Shown one piece after another: positions 11,001-22,213 of a stretch of 64,000 bases of DNA. Each line of letters starts with the position of its first letter. The first letter of the stretch is position 1. The position numbers and the translations under genes are program-made. The stretch comes from Acorus gramineus (Eukaryota; Streptophyta; Magnoliopsida; Acorales; Acoraceae): the NCBI GenBank assembly GCA_030737835.1, contig CM060853.1, positions 8,950,134 through 9,014,133 of the forward strand, read 5' to 3'. A model generated the notes under the pieces. The model worked only from the letters and a program-made list of their open reading frames with translations. It searched no databases and was not told the DNA's origin.

Positions 11001-14000
11001 GGGCCCCTCAAATAAGATCATTAACTTTGATGTTGGAATGGGAGACGAGGCTTTGTTTATCTTCCTATACAGGGACTTCACCGAAAAGCCAACTCGAGGA
11101 GCCATCCTCCAAATCACCACATCTTCTTCTTCCAAGTTTCATTTAACACCTTGAAGGATCTCAAGCAATCGAGATAATTCCATGGCCTCATCATCATTTA
11201 GGTCACAACGCAACCTAGGAGACCAAATAATAGCATTCTCCCCACATATAAAAGAATCACATATCAAATCAACCATGTTTGATGCCACTCGAAAGAGAAT
11301 TGGGAAAGCCGGTGATGAGCCTTGGAGCCAAACATCTTTCCAAAATTTAATTTCAACACCATTGTTGAGAATAAAAATGGTACCTTCTTTTATGGCTTAT
11401 GCACTTTCCATGACATCTTTCCAAAATTTGGATAGGAGAACTCGATGATGAGGGCATAATTCTAATCTCATGCACCTTTTATAATATTTCCCCCGAATGA
11501 TACGAATCCAAAGTGAATCCGGATCGACAATCATTTACCAAAGCCATTTCCCTAAGAACGTCTTATTCATATTTCGAAGATTGAGAACACCCATCCCACC
11601 ATCTTTTTTGGCACGACGAATGAGCTCCCACTTAGCCGAGTGTGGTCTTGAAACACCCTCTTTTGTGTCATTATGTAAGAACCTCCTCCTTATTTTACCG
11701 ATCTCTTGGAGGATGCTGCTTGGAACTTTGAACATGGATAGGAAATAAATCAGAAGACTAGATAGAACCGCATTGAGGAGCACCAATCTTCCTCCCAAGC
11801 TAAGAGATCTTCCCTTCCACCCCTCTAATTTCTTATCAACCCGCCCATTACGCAGAGCCCAGTCCCTCTTACGAAGAGAAGAAGTGTGAAGGGGAAGGCC
11901 AAGATATTTGGTTGGGAACTCTGAGGCTTTATAATTCAGTCTTGAAGCAATCATATTTAACCTATTTAATGGGAATGTTGATACCAAGCAAACTGCTTTT
12001 ATTCAAATTCACCTTTAAGGCCGGAGAGAATTTTCAAAGCATTTCGTGATGAAGACAAAACCATCAAGGTTTATTTCCTTCTCATCACAAAGGAGGATGG
12101 TACCATTAGCATATTGAATATGGGAGACTCGAGATCCGCCTTCTGTAACTTATGAATTTTGATACTAAGATGCCCCAAACAATCTAATGGCTATGCTAAC
12201 ACATTTATTTGGCATAATTGTTTAGATGCAAAACTTACACACGACAAGAGTCCAATCATTTAAAATAATGTCATTGGACCTATTAAATGGAGGCATGAAT
12301 ATGTAACCAATAAATCACAAACAGCCATGAATCAAATACCAAATACAAAAAAGAGATGCTAAATCAGGTATATCAATATTAACAAAGCCCCTTCGAAGTA
12401 TCTAAAGGCAGATCTCGAGTCTCCTATATTCAACATGCCGATGATGCAATTCTTCTTTGTGATGAGCAGGAAAGCAATCTAGATGGTCGCCTTCATCACA
12501 AATGCTTTAAAATTAATTATTTCTGGCCTTAAGGTGAATATGAGCAAAAGCAATTTGCTTGGTATAAATATCCCCATCGATGAGGTAATAATATTGCTTC
12601 AAGATTGCTGCAAAGACTTCGTTTTTTTACTAAATAACTTGGTCCCCACTCCATAATTCCTTCCTCCGTAAGAGGATTGGGCTCCTCTTATTGGTAGATT
12701 TGACAAGAAATTGGAGGGGTAGAAGAGAAGATCTCTTAGCTTGGGATGAAGATTGATGCTCCTTAATATAGTTCTCAATAGCCTTCCGAGTTACTTCCTC
12801 CCCATGTTTAAAATTCCATGTGACATTCTTCATGAGGTCGATAAAATAAAGAGATTCTTATGTAATGGTACCAAAGAGAGAGGTTCGAACCCACATTTCG
12901 CTAAATGGGAGCTCCTTTGTCGTTCTAAGAAAGATAGTGGAATGGGAGTTCTTAATCTTAGAAATATGAATAAGGCACTATTAGGGAAATGGCTTTGGAG
13001 AATGATTACTGATCCAGATTCGCTTTGGATTCATATCATTTGTGAGAAATATTATAAAAGGTGTACAAGATTAGAGTTGTTCCCTTCTCATCAAATTTTC
13101 ATATCCAAATTTTGGAAATAAAAGATGTCCTAGAGATTGCATTGGAAATAAAAGAGGAATCCACATTCATTTCGGGTAATGGAGTTGAAATTAAATTTTG
13201 GAAAGATGCTTGGTTCCAAGGCTCGACGCCGACTAGTCTCTTCCCAATCTTATTTCAGGTGGCCTCCAATGTGGATAATTTGATATGTGACTCTTTTACA
13301 TGTGAGGAAAATTTTATTATTTGGTCTCCTCGTTTGTGCCGTGATCTAAATGATGATGAGGCCTTGGAGTAAACACGACTCCTTGAGCAGACTGATCAGT
13401 CACCATCCCGTCGAAGTTTCTTCCCTGCTGCCCACATCCCCTCAAGGTCCACAAAATCAACCTCCATGTTTGTGGCAGTACGCATCCAATCCAACACCCA
13501 TCTCACCATAGGGCAAGACATGAAGAGGTGATCCGCGGACTCCTCCTCCAGTTTACAAAAGCTACACAATGTATCCATCATAGGAGCCCATTGAGCAATC
13601 TGAGATTTGGTGAAAAAAATTTGCATGTAGACAAGCCATAAAAAGGCTTTAACTTTCAACAGCGCCTTACACCCCCAAACCTTTTTGCATTTGGCTGCCA
13701 AATCCCGTATAATTGGTGAATTCCAACTCACCCACTCATAGCCACTCTTAACGAGGAAGGCATAGTTAACTTTGTAAAATTTTAGATTGGGAATTTGTTC
13801 CTTCTCAAAGTTATTTTTAATTTTTCTTTTGTTTGGAGATCCCTTGTCTCTTATTGTTCCGGGGCTTTTAACTAATAAGGATGTGTTTGTGCCACATGGA
13901 AAATGAGGGAAAATGAGGAAAAGTTAAAACTTTCCCTTTAACTACATAAAAAGCAACTGTTTGTGCGAAAAAACTTTCCCTCACTTTCCCTTTGTTATTT

Positions 14001-17000
14001 TGTCTTATTAGGAGAGGAGGGAAAAAAATTTCCTCACCCTAGAGGAGGGAAAGTGAAAGAGCGTGAGTTTACTTTGTTTAGGTTTGGATATTAACTGTTT
14101 CGTGATATTGAATATTTTTGTTTGTTCTTATTTTTATTTTATAATAAAATAATAAAAGTATTTATTTAAATTTTTTTATTTATTATGTGACATGTCCTTG
14201 TTGATTGTCTTTCAAAATTTTATTTATTTAAAAATATTTAATTGATAAGTTAGGTTGCTCTTATATTATATTTAAATTAGCATATAAACAAAAAAAAAAT
14301 TGTGGTCATTTTTCATCACTTTCTCTGATAACATAAACAATATATTTCATTTTCGATCATTTTCATCATAAGTACAAAAAAACAGTTTTTATTTTCCGTC
14401 ATTTTCCATTACTTTCCTTAACAGGCACAAACAACATATAAACTAATCAAAGGGAAAATAATTTCTCTTCCATCACTTTCCCTTTGACCCAAATTCCTTC
14501 ACTTTCATTCATTTTCCCTTTGAGATTGTGCACAAACACACCCTAAAAGTCGCTATCTCTTTTCAAAAAAACAAAAAAAAAAGCCCCTTTGAACTAATGC
14601 AACTTTGTACTATCATATACCAATAACCATTCAAAAATAAAGTACCGTATACCAAAACAAAAACTTACCCGTTTAGCAGCTCTTTTCTGTCTAACAAAAT
14701 CCATAAGAGGTGTAACTATAATAGTCTCCTTAGCCCCACCTACACAAAAGAAGTAAAAATCTCTTTATGACATTCCTGATGTTTGATTTATTTTCATGCC
14801 TTTTTAGCATAAACTGTTCTTCCTTCGTTACATAACAAAATGACACTTTTTCTGAAAAATATTTAGGAGCAATCTTATTATTAGATCTGCCCCCAACAAA
14901 AGAGATGAGGGATCTTCGAACAAAAGTCAATAAGTAAAAAATAAAATTACAATGGAGAAGAAAAGAAATGCAACGGATAATTATCTATCTCTATAAATCA
15001 TTAAAAAGAAGACTGACTGAAAATGTGAACTAACCAGCTCGTTCTGCTTCTCTTCTTTCCAGCTGCACCTCTGCACTAGGAAGATTTTCAGCAGGCTTTG
15101 CAATGAGGTCAAGGAACTCCAAGTACTCAGGATCTAGTTATTCATGAAAGATGTGGTGATTAAAACAGAAAAGGAATAGCTCGTGTGTGTGTGTGTGAGC
15201 GCGCGCGTGGTGTGTGAAAGTATTACTATTCAGTTATAAGATAAGCAGTATAAATGATCAGGAGGTCAAGACTAACACAAGTCTTAAAAAAAAGACCTTT
15301 GAATATGCTCCCTTCACGGCCATCTTTCTTTGACCATTTTGGGACCCTCTGTGATGGAGCGTACTCCACTAGAGCCATACACTGAGCACCTGAAACATTG
15401 CTTGAGAATGAATACAGAATTGATAAAAGTACACTTAATTTTTAGTTTAAAACAATAAGATAAACAAAAAATACAGAACAATGCACAATCAAGCTAGTCA
15501 ACACCATCAAAGCATTACTGTATGTGTTCCAAATTGAATCAAAATTTTAGTATCATGCAATCAATATAGCACCAGTTGCTTCTAATACCTATGATATGGT
15601 GTAACTGTAATCATTTTGAACATTTGGATATAAGCACACACGTCATCTTAGTTATCTGTAGACTCTGAATGTAGTATATTCAAATCACTAACATACTCCA
15701 CAAACTGAATATACAGAAACCCAAGGCAAGAGTGTGGAAGTTACATTTTCTTCTCCACTTCATACAATAATAAAAGTGAACTATGCAGTTCAGTTTCTAA
15801 TTAAGTGAATACAAAATTCAAATATGAATGACATAAACTAGAAGATCAACCCAACATGTACCTTTCTCATTAACAAACACGTGCCCATCAAAGAACTCTG
15901 CAAACTCCACGACATCTTCCAACTTCTTGAAGTCAATATAGGCCCGAGAGTGCCGCTGATTTTTTTGGCTGCAAGAAAAAGGCAGCAATAAATGTCTGTT
16001 AATATTAAACCCATTATTAAATTATCTAATCAAAAGAGAGAGAATAGTCTTTCATTAAAGTGATTGATGAAACTATTCGACATGAACCACCACATCACAA
16101 AAGTTATATGCAGTAAAGAAAAGCACTGTGTTTGATGCTGCAATGTTATTCAGTTTCATACTTTCATATAATACATCAAATCCACTGATATTCAGTTAGA
16201 AAGATGAGAACAATATTGTGATATATGAGAGCGGATCCAAATAAAACCATAGCCAGTAAATTGCATAATGACAGCAAAATATAAAGCATAAGTATATTTA
16301 CATTATGGTTTTATACTGAATCACAAGTCAGGGGAAAATGATCGATGCAAAAAAAAATGACGCATTTAGATATCAAAAAAACCATTTCTGCTTACCAAAA
16401 ATGGATTCAGACATAACTGGTACCTTAAAGAAGAAAACAAGTGAACTTAGGCATGATTTAGCATCAAATAATCATGGCTGGTGTTGACTATCTAGTTACC
16501 GGCATAACCCATCAAATAAGTTCCATGAGAAGTGTCCTTGCATGAACAACCTAATCAATAGCAACTACTTCTGTCTTATTTTACTTCATACTTCCTATTC
16601 TCTCTGTCTACACTTCTAATCATCACTGTGTAGTGTGAACATGAAAATCTATTCAGCGTGTGTAAGATCAAAAGAGGATCTATCTACAGGTCAGAAGTTT
16701 AAGCAATATTAAGATGTCAAGCACATTTGATAATCAAGGTGCTTATGTAGCTTTTGTTAAACAAAATCTGCATGAAAGACAACAAAAAAAATGATGTTCT
16801 ATTCTTCATGTGTGCATTCAGAGAAAGACATTGCACATGTAAAACATGTGGAATGGGATTCTTTCCAACTTAAGGGAGTGTTACAAATAACCCGGGGGCC
16901 GCAATTTCTTCCCTACTCAAAGCAGGGGTCAAGTGGATCCTTGGCGTGGATTCTCCTTCCACCATTATGAGCAGCACTTGGTTTGGGTACTTCGGTTTTG

Positions 17001-17588
17001 AGGTTTTCCTTTTGTTTTGGTTGGTTTGATCATCATTATTGAAGAGTAACTTTGTTGAAATTTTTTTCCCTTTTCAACATTCGTACGGAGATCCCTCACC
17101 TCCTTTTGTGCAGGGGCTTTCTATTAATAAGATAACACCTACCTTTCTATCAACAGACCCCAAAATCCTGGGCTATGAAATTGTTGTAAGGCACTCATGA
17201 GCCTTTGAGCTTTCGATACCCATTGTTTGGTCTGCAAATAATTTCTAATTGTTTGAATCACTAAACAGTTAAAATTTTAAACTACCAGATTGCATATCTC
17301 ACAGAGTCTCAATCATTCTCGTAAAATTAACAGAATCAGAAAAATTTAACCTGTCAAAACCCCAAATTTAGTTCAAACACACAAATAACCAACTTGAGCA
17401 ATTCATCATTGCTTTAAAACCATTGTAATCGAATACTGGAACCCTAACCTGATCTTTCCCGGCCTGAACGAGAACCACTTATACCTCCCGGAGAACCTGT
17501 CGTCGATCTGCTCCATCAGCGCCGACCGCGAGAGCGTCGGCGGCAGGCGCCGCACGACAACCTTAGTCCGTTCCGACGGATCCTTCAT
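5048..17588 (-). CDS. UPF3: UPF3, regulator of nonsense-mediated mRNA decay
   Basis: Eleven coding exons, all in frame: 17449-17588, 15862-15968, 15297-15389, 15035-15133, 14669-14739, 9689-9799, 8314-8446, 7708-7805, 5461-6154, 5205-5335, 5048-5086; 571 aa. UPF3 joins the exon-junction complex to UPF2/UPF1 in NMD and shuttles between nucleus and cytoplasm. The N-terminal Smg4/UPF3 RRM-like domain (about residues 6-170) shows KVVVRRLPPTLS, FRPGK, RAYIDF, EYAPSQRVPK and VTPLMDFVRQKRA. The middle is Ser/Arg/Lys-rich. The conserved C-terminal block EKQDRRTRNKDRPDRGVW lies near residues 400-417, and the end KQVWVQKSGSGS matches plant UPF3. It is longer than Arabidopsis UPF3 (about 480 aa, from memory). 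The ATG was chosen because MKDPSERTKVVVR matches the family start and no in-frame ATG lies upstream. Introns 1, 5, 6 and 8 carry LINE debris; intron 5 is 4.9 kb. Confidence 0.95.
6273..6292. repeat. poly-G tract in UPF3 intron 8
   Basis: A nearly uninterrupted G run; a C run on the transcript strand. It is prone to sequencing error, so the length is uncertain. Confidence 0.7.
6970..7482 (+). mobile_element. 5'-truncated LINE in UPF3 intron 8
   Basis: The plus strand encodes a LINE C-terminal piece (LLIPAGLWALWHTRNEAPF, then EDLWDS/GLIQDWG-type text) followed by a non-coding 3' end and a poly-A tail (about 7468-7482). A perfect 15-bp target-site duplication AACGTTTCTAACCCC flanks it (6955-6969 and 7483-7497). 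It is antisense to UPF3. The short interior and intact TSD mark a clean target-primed insertion. Confidence 0.9.
9096..9330 (-). mobile_element. possible LINE 3' end in UPF3 intron 6
   Basis: Read leftward, this stretch ends in ACTAATAAAATTCTGG, a short spacer and an A tail (poly-T at about 9098-9109), like the other LINE 3' ends in the window. A short frame upstream reads WDKFYMLKRAQLNREGRF. I found no target-site duplication, so the right end is uncertain. Confidence 0.45.
10359..10465 (+). mobile_element. very short LINE 3'-end insertion in UPF3 intron 5
   Basis: Only about 107 bp of LINE tail is present: GGAGATCCCTCATCTC, GGGGGTTT, then a 15-A tail. It is bounded by a near-perfect 14-bp duplication TCATCACATCMAAC (10345-10358 and 10466-10479, one mismatch). 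Confidence 0.75.
10491..12150 (-). mobile_element. 5'-truncated LINE, minus strand, UPF3 intron 5
   Basis: Read leftward: the reverse-transcriptase palm end (HIQYANGTILLCDE, in which the catalytic YADD reads YANG), the thumb/connector (YLGLPLHTSSLRKRDW, WKGRSLSLGGRLVLLNAVLS), the zinc-binding zf-RVT region (CFLCGGTEEHRDHLFFCCP, near 10840-10920), then the 3' UTR with ACGAGGGACTCCAAA and a short A tail at 10491. Several frameshifts and stops break it; it is dead. It lies head-to-head with the related copy at 12398. No target-site duplication was found. Confidence 0.85.
13396..13820 (-). mobile_element. inverted LINE zf-RVT segment inside the plus LINE
   Basis: The minus strand reads KFYKVNYAFLVKSGYEWVSW, LLKVKAFLWL and CSFCKLEEESADHLFMSCP, a typical LINE connector plus zinc-finger-like zf-RVT region, for over 130 codons with no stop. 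It is opposite to the surrounding LINE and its sequence differs from the zf-RVT of the 10491-12150 copy. It is therefore either an internal inversion or a separate insertion. Confidence 0.75.
13879..14543. mobile_element. PIF/Harbinger (Tourist-like) MITE nested in LINE
   Basis: Terminal inverted repeats GGRTGTGTTTGTGC bound the element. A 3-bp TAA duplication flanks it (13876-13878, 14544-14546). Removing the element plus one TAA restores the LINE 3' UTR (ACTAATAA joined to AAGTCGC), which matches the corresponding stretch of the 10491 copy. The subterminal regions repeat GGGAAAATGA-like motifs in both orientations. 665 bp, no open frame. Confidence 0.85.
16865..17130 (+). mobile_element. 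LINE 3' end in UPF3 intron 1
   Basis: The plus strand carries the family 3' end: GTACGGAGATCCCTCACCTC, GTGCAGGGGCTTTCTATTAA. Upstream non-coding LINE-like text starts near 16865. The A tail has decayed and no duplication was identified, so both ends are approximate. Antisense to UPF3. Confidence 0.6.
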
Positions 17589-17684
17589 CAATAAAAAGAC
17601 CAAATCGCCTCCCGAGACTATCAAACGTTCGCTAACCCTCACAATCACATCCCTCGCGACGGGATTTCGACGGATCGGCGTGGG

Positions 17685-17715
17685 TTAGGGTTTGTTTTGT
17701 CGATGATTAGGGTTT
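17685..17715 (-). promoter_or_regulatory. two telo-boxes upstream of UPF3
   Basis: AAACCCTAA occurs twice on the UPF3 strand (17685-17693 and 17707-17715), about 100-125 bp upstream of the ATG. Telo-boxes are common in promoters or leaders of plant housekeeping and RNA-related genes. Function here is inferred. Confidence 0.5.
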
Positions 17716-18384
17716 CGATTCGAAGGCATGTCAAGAGATCGAGAGAAAGAGAGGGGGGGGGGGGGGTGTCTCTGTCAAAATCAGTGAAAAAGAAGCGCGT
17801 GAAAAATAAAAAATGAGGGGGGAGAATAGAAGGGGGAGACAGAGAGATTTGTATCCATTGTGATGAACCTATTCCATGGATCGGACGGTTCCATTTTAGC
17901 CCCCCGTATGAATGCTCAAATAGAAAAGGAGCTTTTCGAATAAAATTATTTTTTAAAATGATTTTAAACATTGTTTTTTATTGTGATGATTTTTTCTGAT
18001 CTGAGAATCAATATTTAAAAGCAGTTGATGTTTGACAGAGAAAGTTACTTTTCAATTCAAAAAATCGATTTCGATCAAAAGACAATATTTTTAAGCTTTT
18101 CAAAACACGGATTTCAAGATTTAAATTAAAAGGAATCCAACTTCTAATTCTGAATAAAACTGTTCCGTTTGACTGCACGATTTTAGTTTTTCAGCTTTTT
18201 AAAAAACAAAAGCTGTCTCAAACGTGTAACCAAACGGGGCCTTAGACCTTTTGACTTTTATAAGAATGTTTTTTTTTTAATTTGGGAATCAATATTTGAA
18301 AGCAGTTGATGTTTGGTTGCATGATTTTAGCTTTTCAGTTTTTCAAAAAGCAGAATCGCACTTAAACGTGCAACCATTTAAATA

Positions 18385-19275
18385 CATAATAAGATTTGTT
18401 CTTGAATATACAGTTATTCTTGCATAAGTGAGTATAAATAAGAATAAAATAATTTTATGTTTGGTTGTGATTTGAATTATTCACATTGGGAAACGTCATA
18501 AAAAATTGTTTTATTTGGGTAAAATTTGAATAAAGTGTGGATAAAGATTTATAAAATGTGAAAAAATAATGATAGTTGATTTGACTGGTGATTTATTAGA
18601 GGTGATGACAGTTGATTTGGCAGTGGGCCCAATATTCTTTGGGTGGAATAACCTGTAATTACTTTAATTCCAGGGGTTGACTGAAATTCATATTACCACT
18701 TTATACCAGTTTATTCCGATATAGTTTATCCCTGGATATTCCCTGCATCCAAACAATAAAAAACACATATTCTGTTTTATTCTCACTAGTTCCTTGGGCT
18801 ATTCCATATCTAAACGGGGGTTAAAAGGTGAAAATAATGATAGTTGATTTGACATATGATTTATAAAAGGTGATGACAGTTGATTTGATGGTGGCCCCAT
18901 ATATTATTTGGGTGGAATAACCTGTAATAATTTAATTCCAGAGGTTAGTTGGAATCTATATACCACTTTATATCAGTTTATTCCAGCATAGTTTATCTCT
19001 GGGTATTCCTTGCATCCAAATAACAAAAAACATATATTCTGCTTTATTATCACTTATTCCCTGGCTATTCCATATCCAAACGGGGGCTTATAAATTTTTA
19101 TCCACACGTTATTTACATTTTACTCATCCAACAAAAATTTTATTATTACGTTTCCTAACGAACATAATTTAAAACACAACCAAATATAAAATCATTTTAT
19201 CATTATTTATACTCACTTATGTTGGAATAACTATTTAATAAGTCATATTCTCTATCCAAACATGGTGTAATAAAG
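18385..19275. mobile_element. long-TIR MITE with internal tandem duplication
   Basis: The outer about 170-180 bp arms are inverted copies of each other (left AAGTGAGTATAAATAA..., right TTATTTATACTCACTT). Between them an about 270-bp segment is present twice in tandem (about 18556-18820 and 18826-19085), each with GGTGATGACAGTTGATTTG and ending TATCYAAACGGGGG. Relatives in this window lie at 57213-57503 and 60443-60845. Confidence 0.7.
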
Positions 19276-20302
19276 CTCTTTAGATTTATGTTTGAGTTCA
19301 AAACATGAACCACATATGTTTTCATTTAAAAAAAAAAAACATATGCCTCATAACTAGTCATGTATTTTTATAAAAATTGAAGTATGTACTCCAATGAATT
19401 AAATGATATCATTCATATATAATACAAAAATAAATCTAACAAGATATATACTTTAATGGAAAATGGTAAACACGGTCATTTTTTTACCAATCAAAACTCA
19501 GGACACACAAGTTTCATTTTAAAAAAATAGTAAACATTATCTAATAAGATATATGTTTTGATAAAAAAAATGTATATCGCTTCATTGTGAGTTGAATAAA
19601 CTCATTTTTTTTAAGTGTAAGAATATATTTATTGATGTATATACATCGTCTGACGAGAGACGTGTTTCACTAGATTTCTAATGAGGTACATAGAATTATA
19701 TTTTAGATTGTTAAAAAAATAACTGGGTGTAGCAACGCCCTACTTTAATATAGTAAGTAAAAAGAATTAACGATGTATATATGATTATATTTTCTGTTTG
19801 ATGTTTAAGGGTTAACAATGACCGCTCAATATACAAAAATTGCATGTAATGGCGCTAGTTACAATCCAATCTTAATGCAGTCTTCTTTTTTTTTTTGTTG
19901 CAACATCGAGTTACAAATTATGGATCATAGTTTGTAGATTTTTTAATAAGCAATAAACATGTTTGCGAGAGGATAAAACGAAAATAAAAATTGGGTCACT
20001 TATTTTTAATGGGTAATAGATATAGAATTTAATTAAGATATATTTCATAAAAATATTTAATTTTGAATATATTATCATTTGAATAATAAAATTGAGTAAA
20101 GGTTAAATTTACAAATGAAAATAAAAAATGGTTCACTTTTCAAGTGTTTGATATGATTTAATTAAACCTCATATTGAAATTTTAAAATATAGTTAATATT
20201 TGATTCGAAACATTAAATTTTAAATAAAATATGTACGAGTAAGTGTGGAATTTATGAGAATATAAAAATGAATATAAAAAATAGATTATTTTAGCTAAAA
20301 TA

Positions 20303-20325
20303 ATATATATATATATATATATATA
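20303..20325. repeat. AT microsatellite
   Basis: Uninterrupted (TA)n in AT-rich intergenic DNA. Confidence 0.9.
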
Positions 20326-21105
20326 GTGATTTTTTAATATTTGATTTGAAATATTAAAATTCAAATAAAAAAATGTATGAGTAATTGTGAAATTTATGAG
20401 AAGACAATAATGAAAATAAAAAAAGATTATTTTCACTTAAATAATAATAGATAGATTTATTTGAATGACACAAAAAATAAACCAACTTCTACTATAATAT
20501 TGATTTGGTCAAAATCACATAGTTTGAAGGATTTTGGATTCACGGAGCAGACATGAGAGATGGTGTCGGTCTCACACCTTGTTTGGATCCACAATAGAGT
20601 GGCTTTTGCATTTTGAACTTGGTCCAATTATCAAACACGGATTCAAACTGATCGCTGCATTTAAAAGCGTGTAGCATCCAACGTTTTATGTGTTAATTTG
20701 TTCAAGTTTTCAACTCCCCGAAAACATTGTTTTAAAATTCGCCATTTTCAGAGTTCCAAACATCACTTGTCACCCCCTTTAAAATGACCGGCTTACCCCT
20801 CCAACTTTCCAAAAATCCCAGCATATTTACCCCCATTCACCTCAATAAGCCACTTTTATATCATCCATTTTTAAAAGGCATTTTTATAATCAAACGAGTA
20901 TATGAGAAGCTAAACTCATTAATCTTCCCAAATAAAATGAGATTTTTGAACATTCCAACACTGTGATAACCAATATTTTCATTGAACTATCAAACCTGAT
21001 TCTCGACACATAAAAAAAATGCTGATGTGGAGAACTGAGTTTCAAAAGCAGGCATTCTAAAAATCTGGCGTTGCCCACCTCACATCCAAATGGGATTTTA
21101 AGGTC

Positions 21106-21166
21106 CGTTTGGATATGAGTTTAGATTGATTTTACGTTTAAAAAGCTAAAAATTCTTAAACTCATA
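21106..21166. repeat. perfect-arm palindrome
   Basis: GTTTGGATATGAGTTTA faces its exact reverse complement TAAACTCATATCCAAAC across an about 27-bp loop. GTTTGG ends are typical of MITE termini, so this is probably a MITE remnant. Confidence 0.7.
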
Positions 21167-22213
21167 TCCAAACATATTTTCTTCGTTTAGTTTTTCAAAC
21201 CACAATCTTCATTTTTAGATAAAAAAATCTTATGATTAAAGATATAATAAAATATAACTTTTTAAAAGTGAGTTTGAAAATAAGATTTTTAAAATCTAAG
21301 TGTTTCAACCTTACATCAAAACACACACTTACCGTGCCGGGGGATCCGGACAACACCAACTGTAAATAACCCAACATGGCGAACATAATAACGGAAATGC
21401 CACTCTCCAATAATCCGTCTCACAAACGACACGTGTGTACCATTAACGTCCACGTCACCCAGAACTCTCCTCCACCTTCTGGGTCGGGCAGCTTTTCTGC
21501 CCGGAAAAAAACAGTGTTTTCAAAAAAGACAAATTTGCAAGTAGCCCCCTGATTAATATCACATGTATGAATGAATCCCTGTCTATTATTACTTGAATGA
21601 GTATGCAATTTTTTTTATATCACAATATAAGCTTGAGGACATAGTTCAGAATAAGTTTTTTTAAATAATTTATGCTCTCAATTGATTAAAATAAATCGAT
21701 TATGAGAAGTTATAGGGATCAATTTTTTTCATAATAGCTATTTATTGATGATTAAAATGTTTAGATATTATTTTTCAGTCTAAACCAACCCTGTGTTAAA
21801 TGACTAATATGAATGAATGAATTTAAACTTCATGTACCAAAAACTCTAATAAAAGTAAAAATAAGAAAAGTATTAAGCCGACCAAAAAAATAATTAAATG
21901 AAACTCAATTGAAAAAAAATTATAATTTTAGGGCTTTACATGCAAAAGATACACCTCTTCTTTTTTAAAGGTTTTTGCATGTTTACCCTTAAAATTCTCA
22001 TTAATTTAAAATACCCATAGTAAATTACTTTTGCCCGCAGTACCTTTCCAAAAAAAATATAAATGGTGCATTAATATTCTTTTGAATGACATCTTATAAA
22101 CTTTTAAATATTTATAATATGCATAAATATACTTCAGAAGGGTATTCATATATAATATTTTTACCCTTTGGAGATGAGTGATAATAGAGTTTTGAGTGGG
22201 GTATTTTGATAAT

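Larger units (their letters stand above)
12398..14579 (+). mobile_element. 5'-truncated LINE, plus strand, UPF3 intron 5
   Basis: The plus strand encodes RT palm remnants (IQHADDAILLCDE, HADD in place of YADD), the thumb (MFKIPCDILHEVDKIKRFL, MGVLNLRNMNKALLGKWLW) and a connector to about 13410, then a 3' end GGAGATCCCTTGTCTC...GGGGCTTTTAAC with a tail at 14560-14579. A 14-bp duplication AAAGCCCCTTYGAA (12384-12397 and 14580-14593, one mismatch) fixes both ends. The zf-RVT part between about 13396 and 13820 is in the opposite orientation, and a MITE splits the 3' UTR at 13879-14543. Several stops and frameshifts make it non-functional. Confidence 0.85.
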
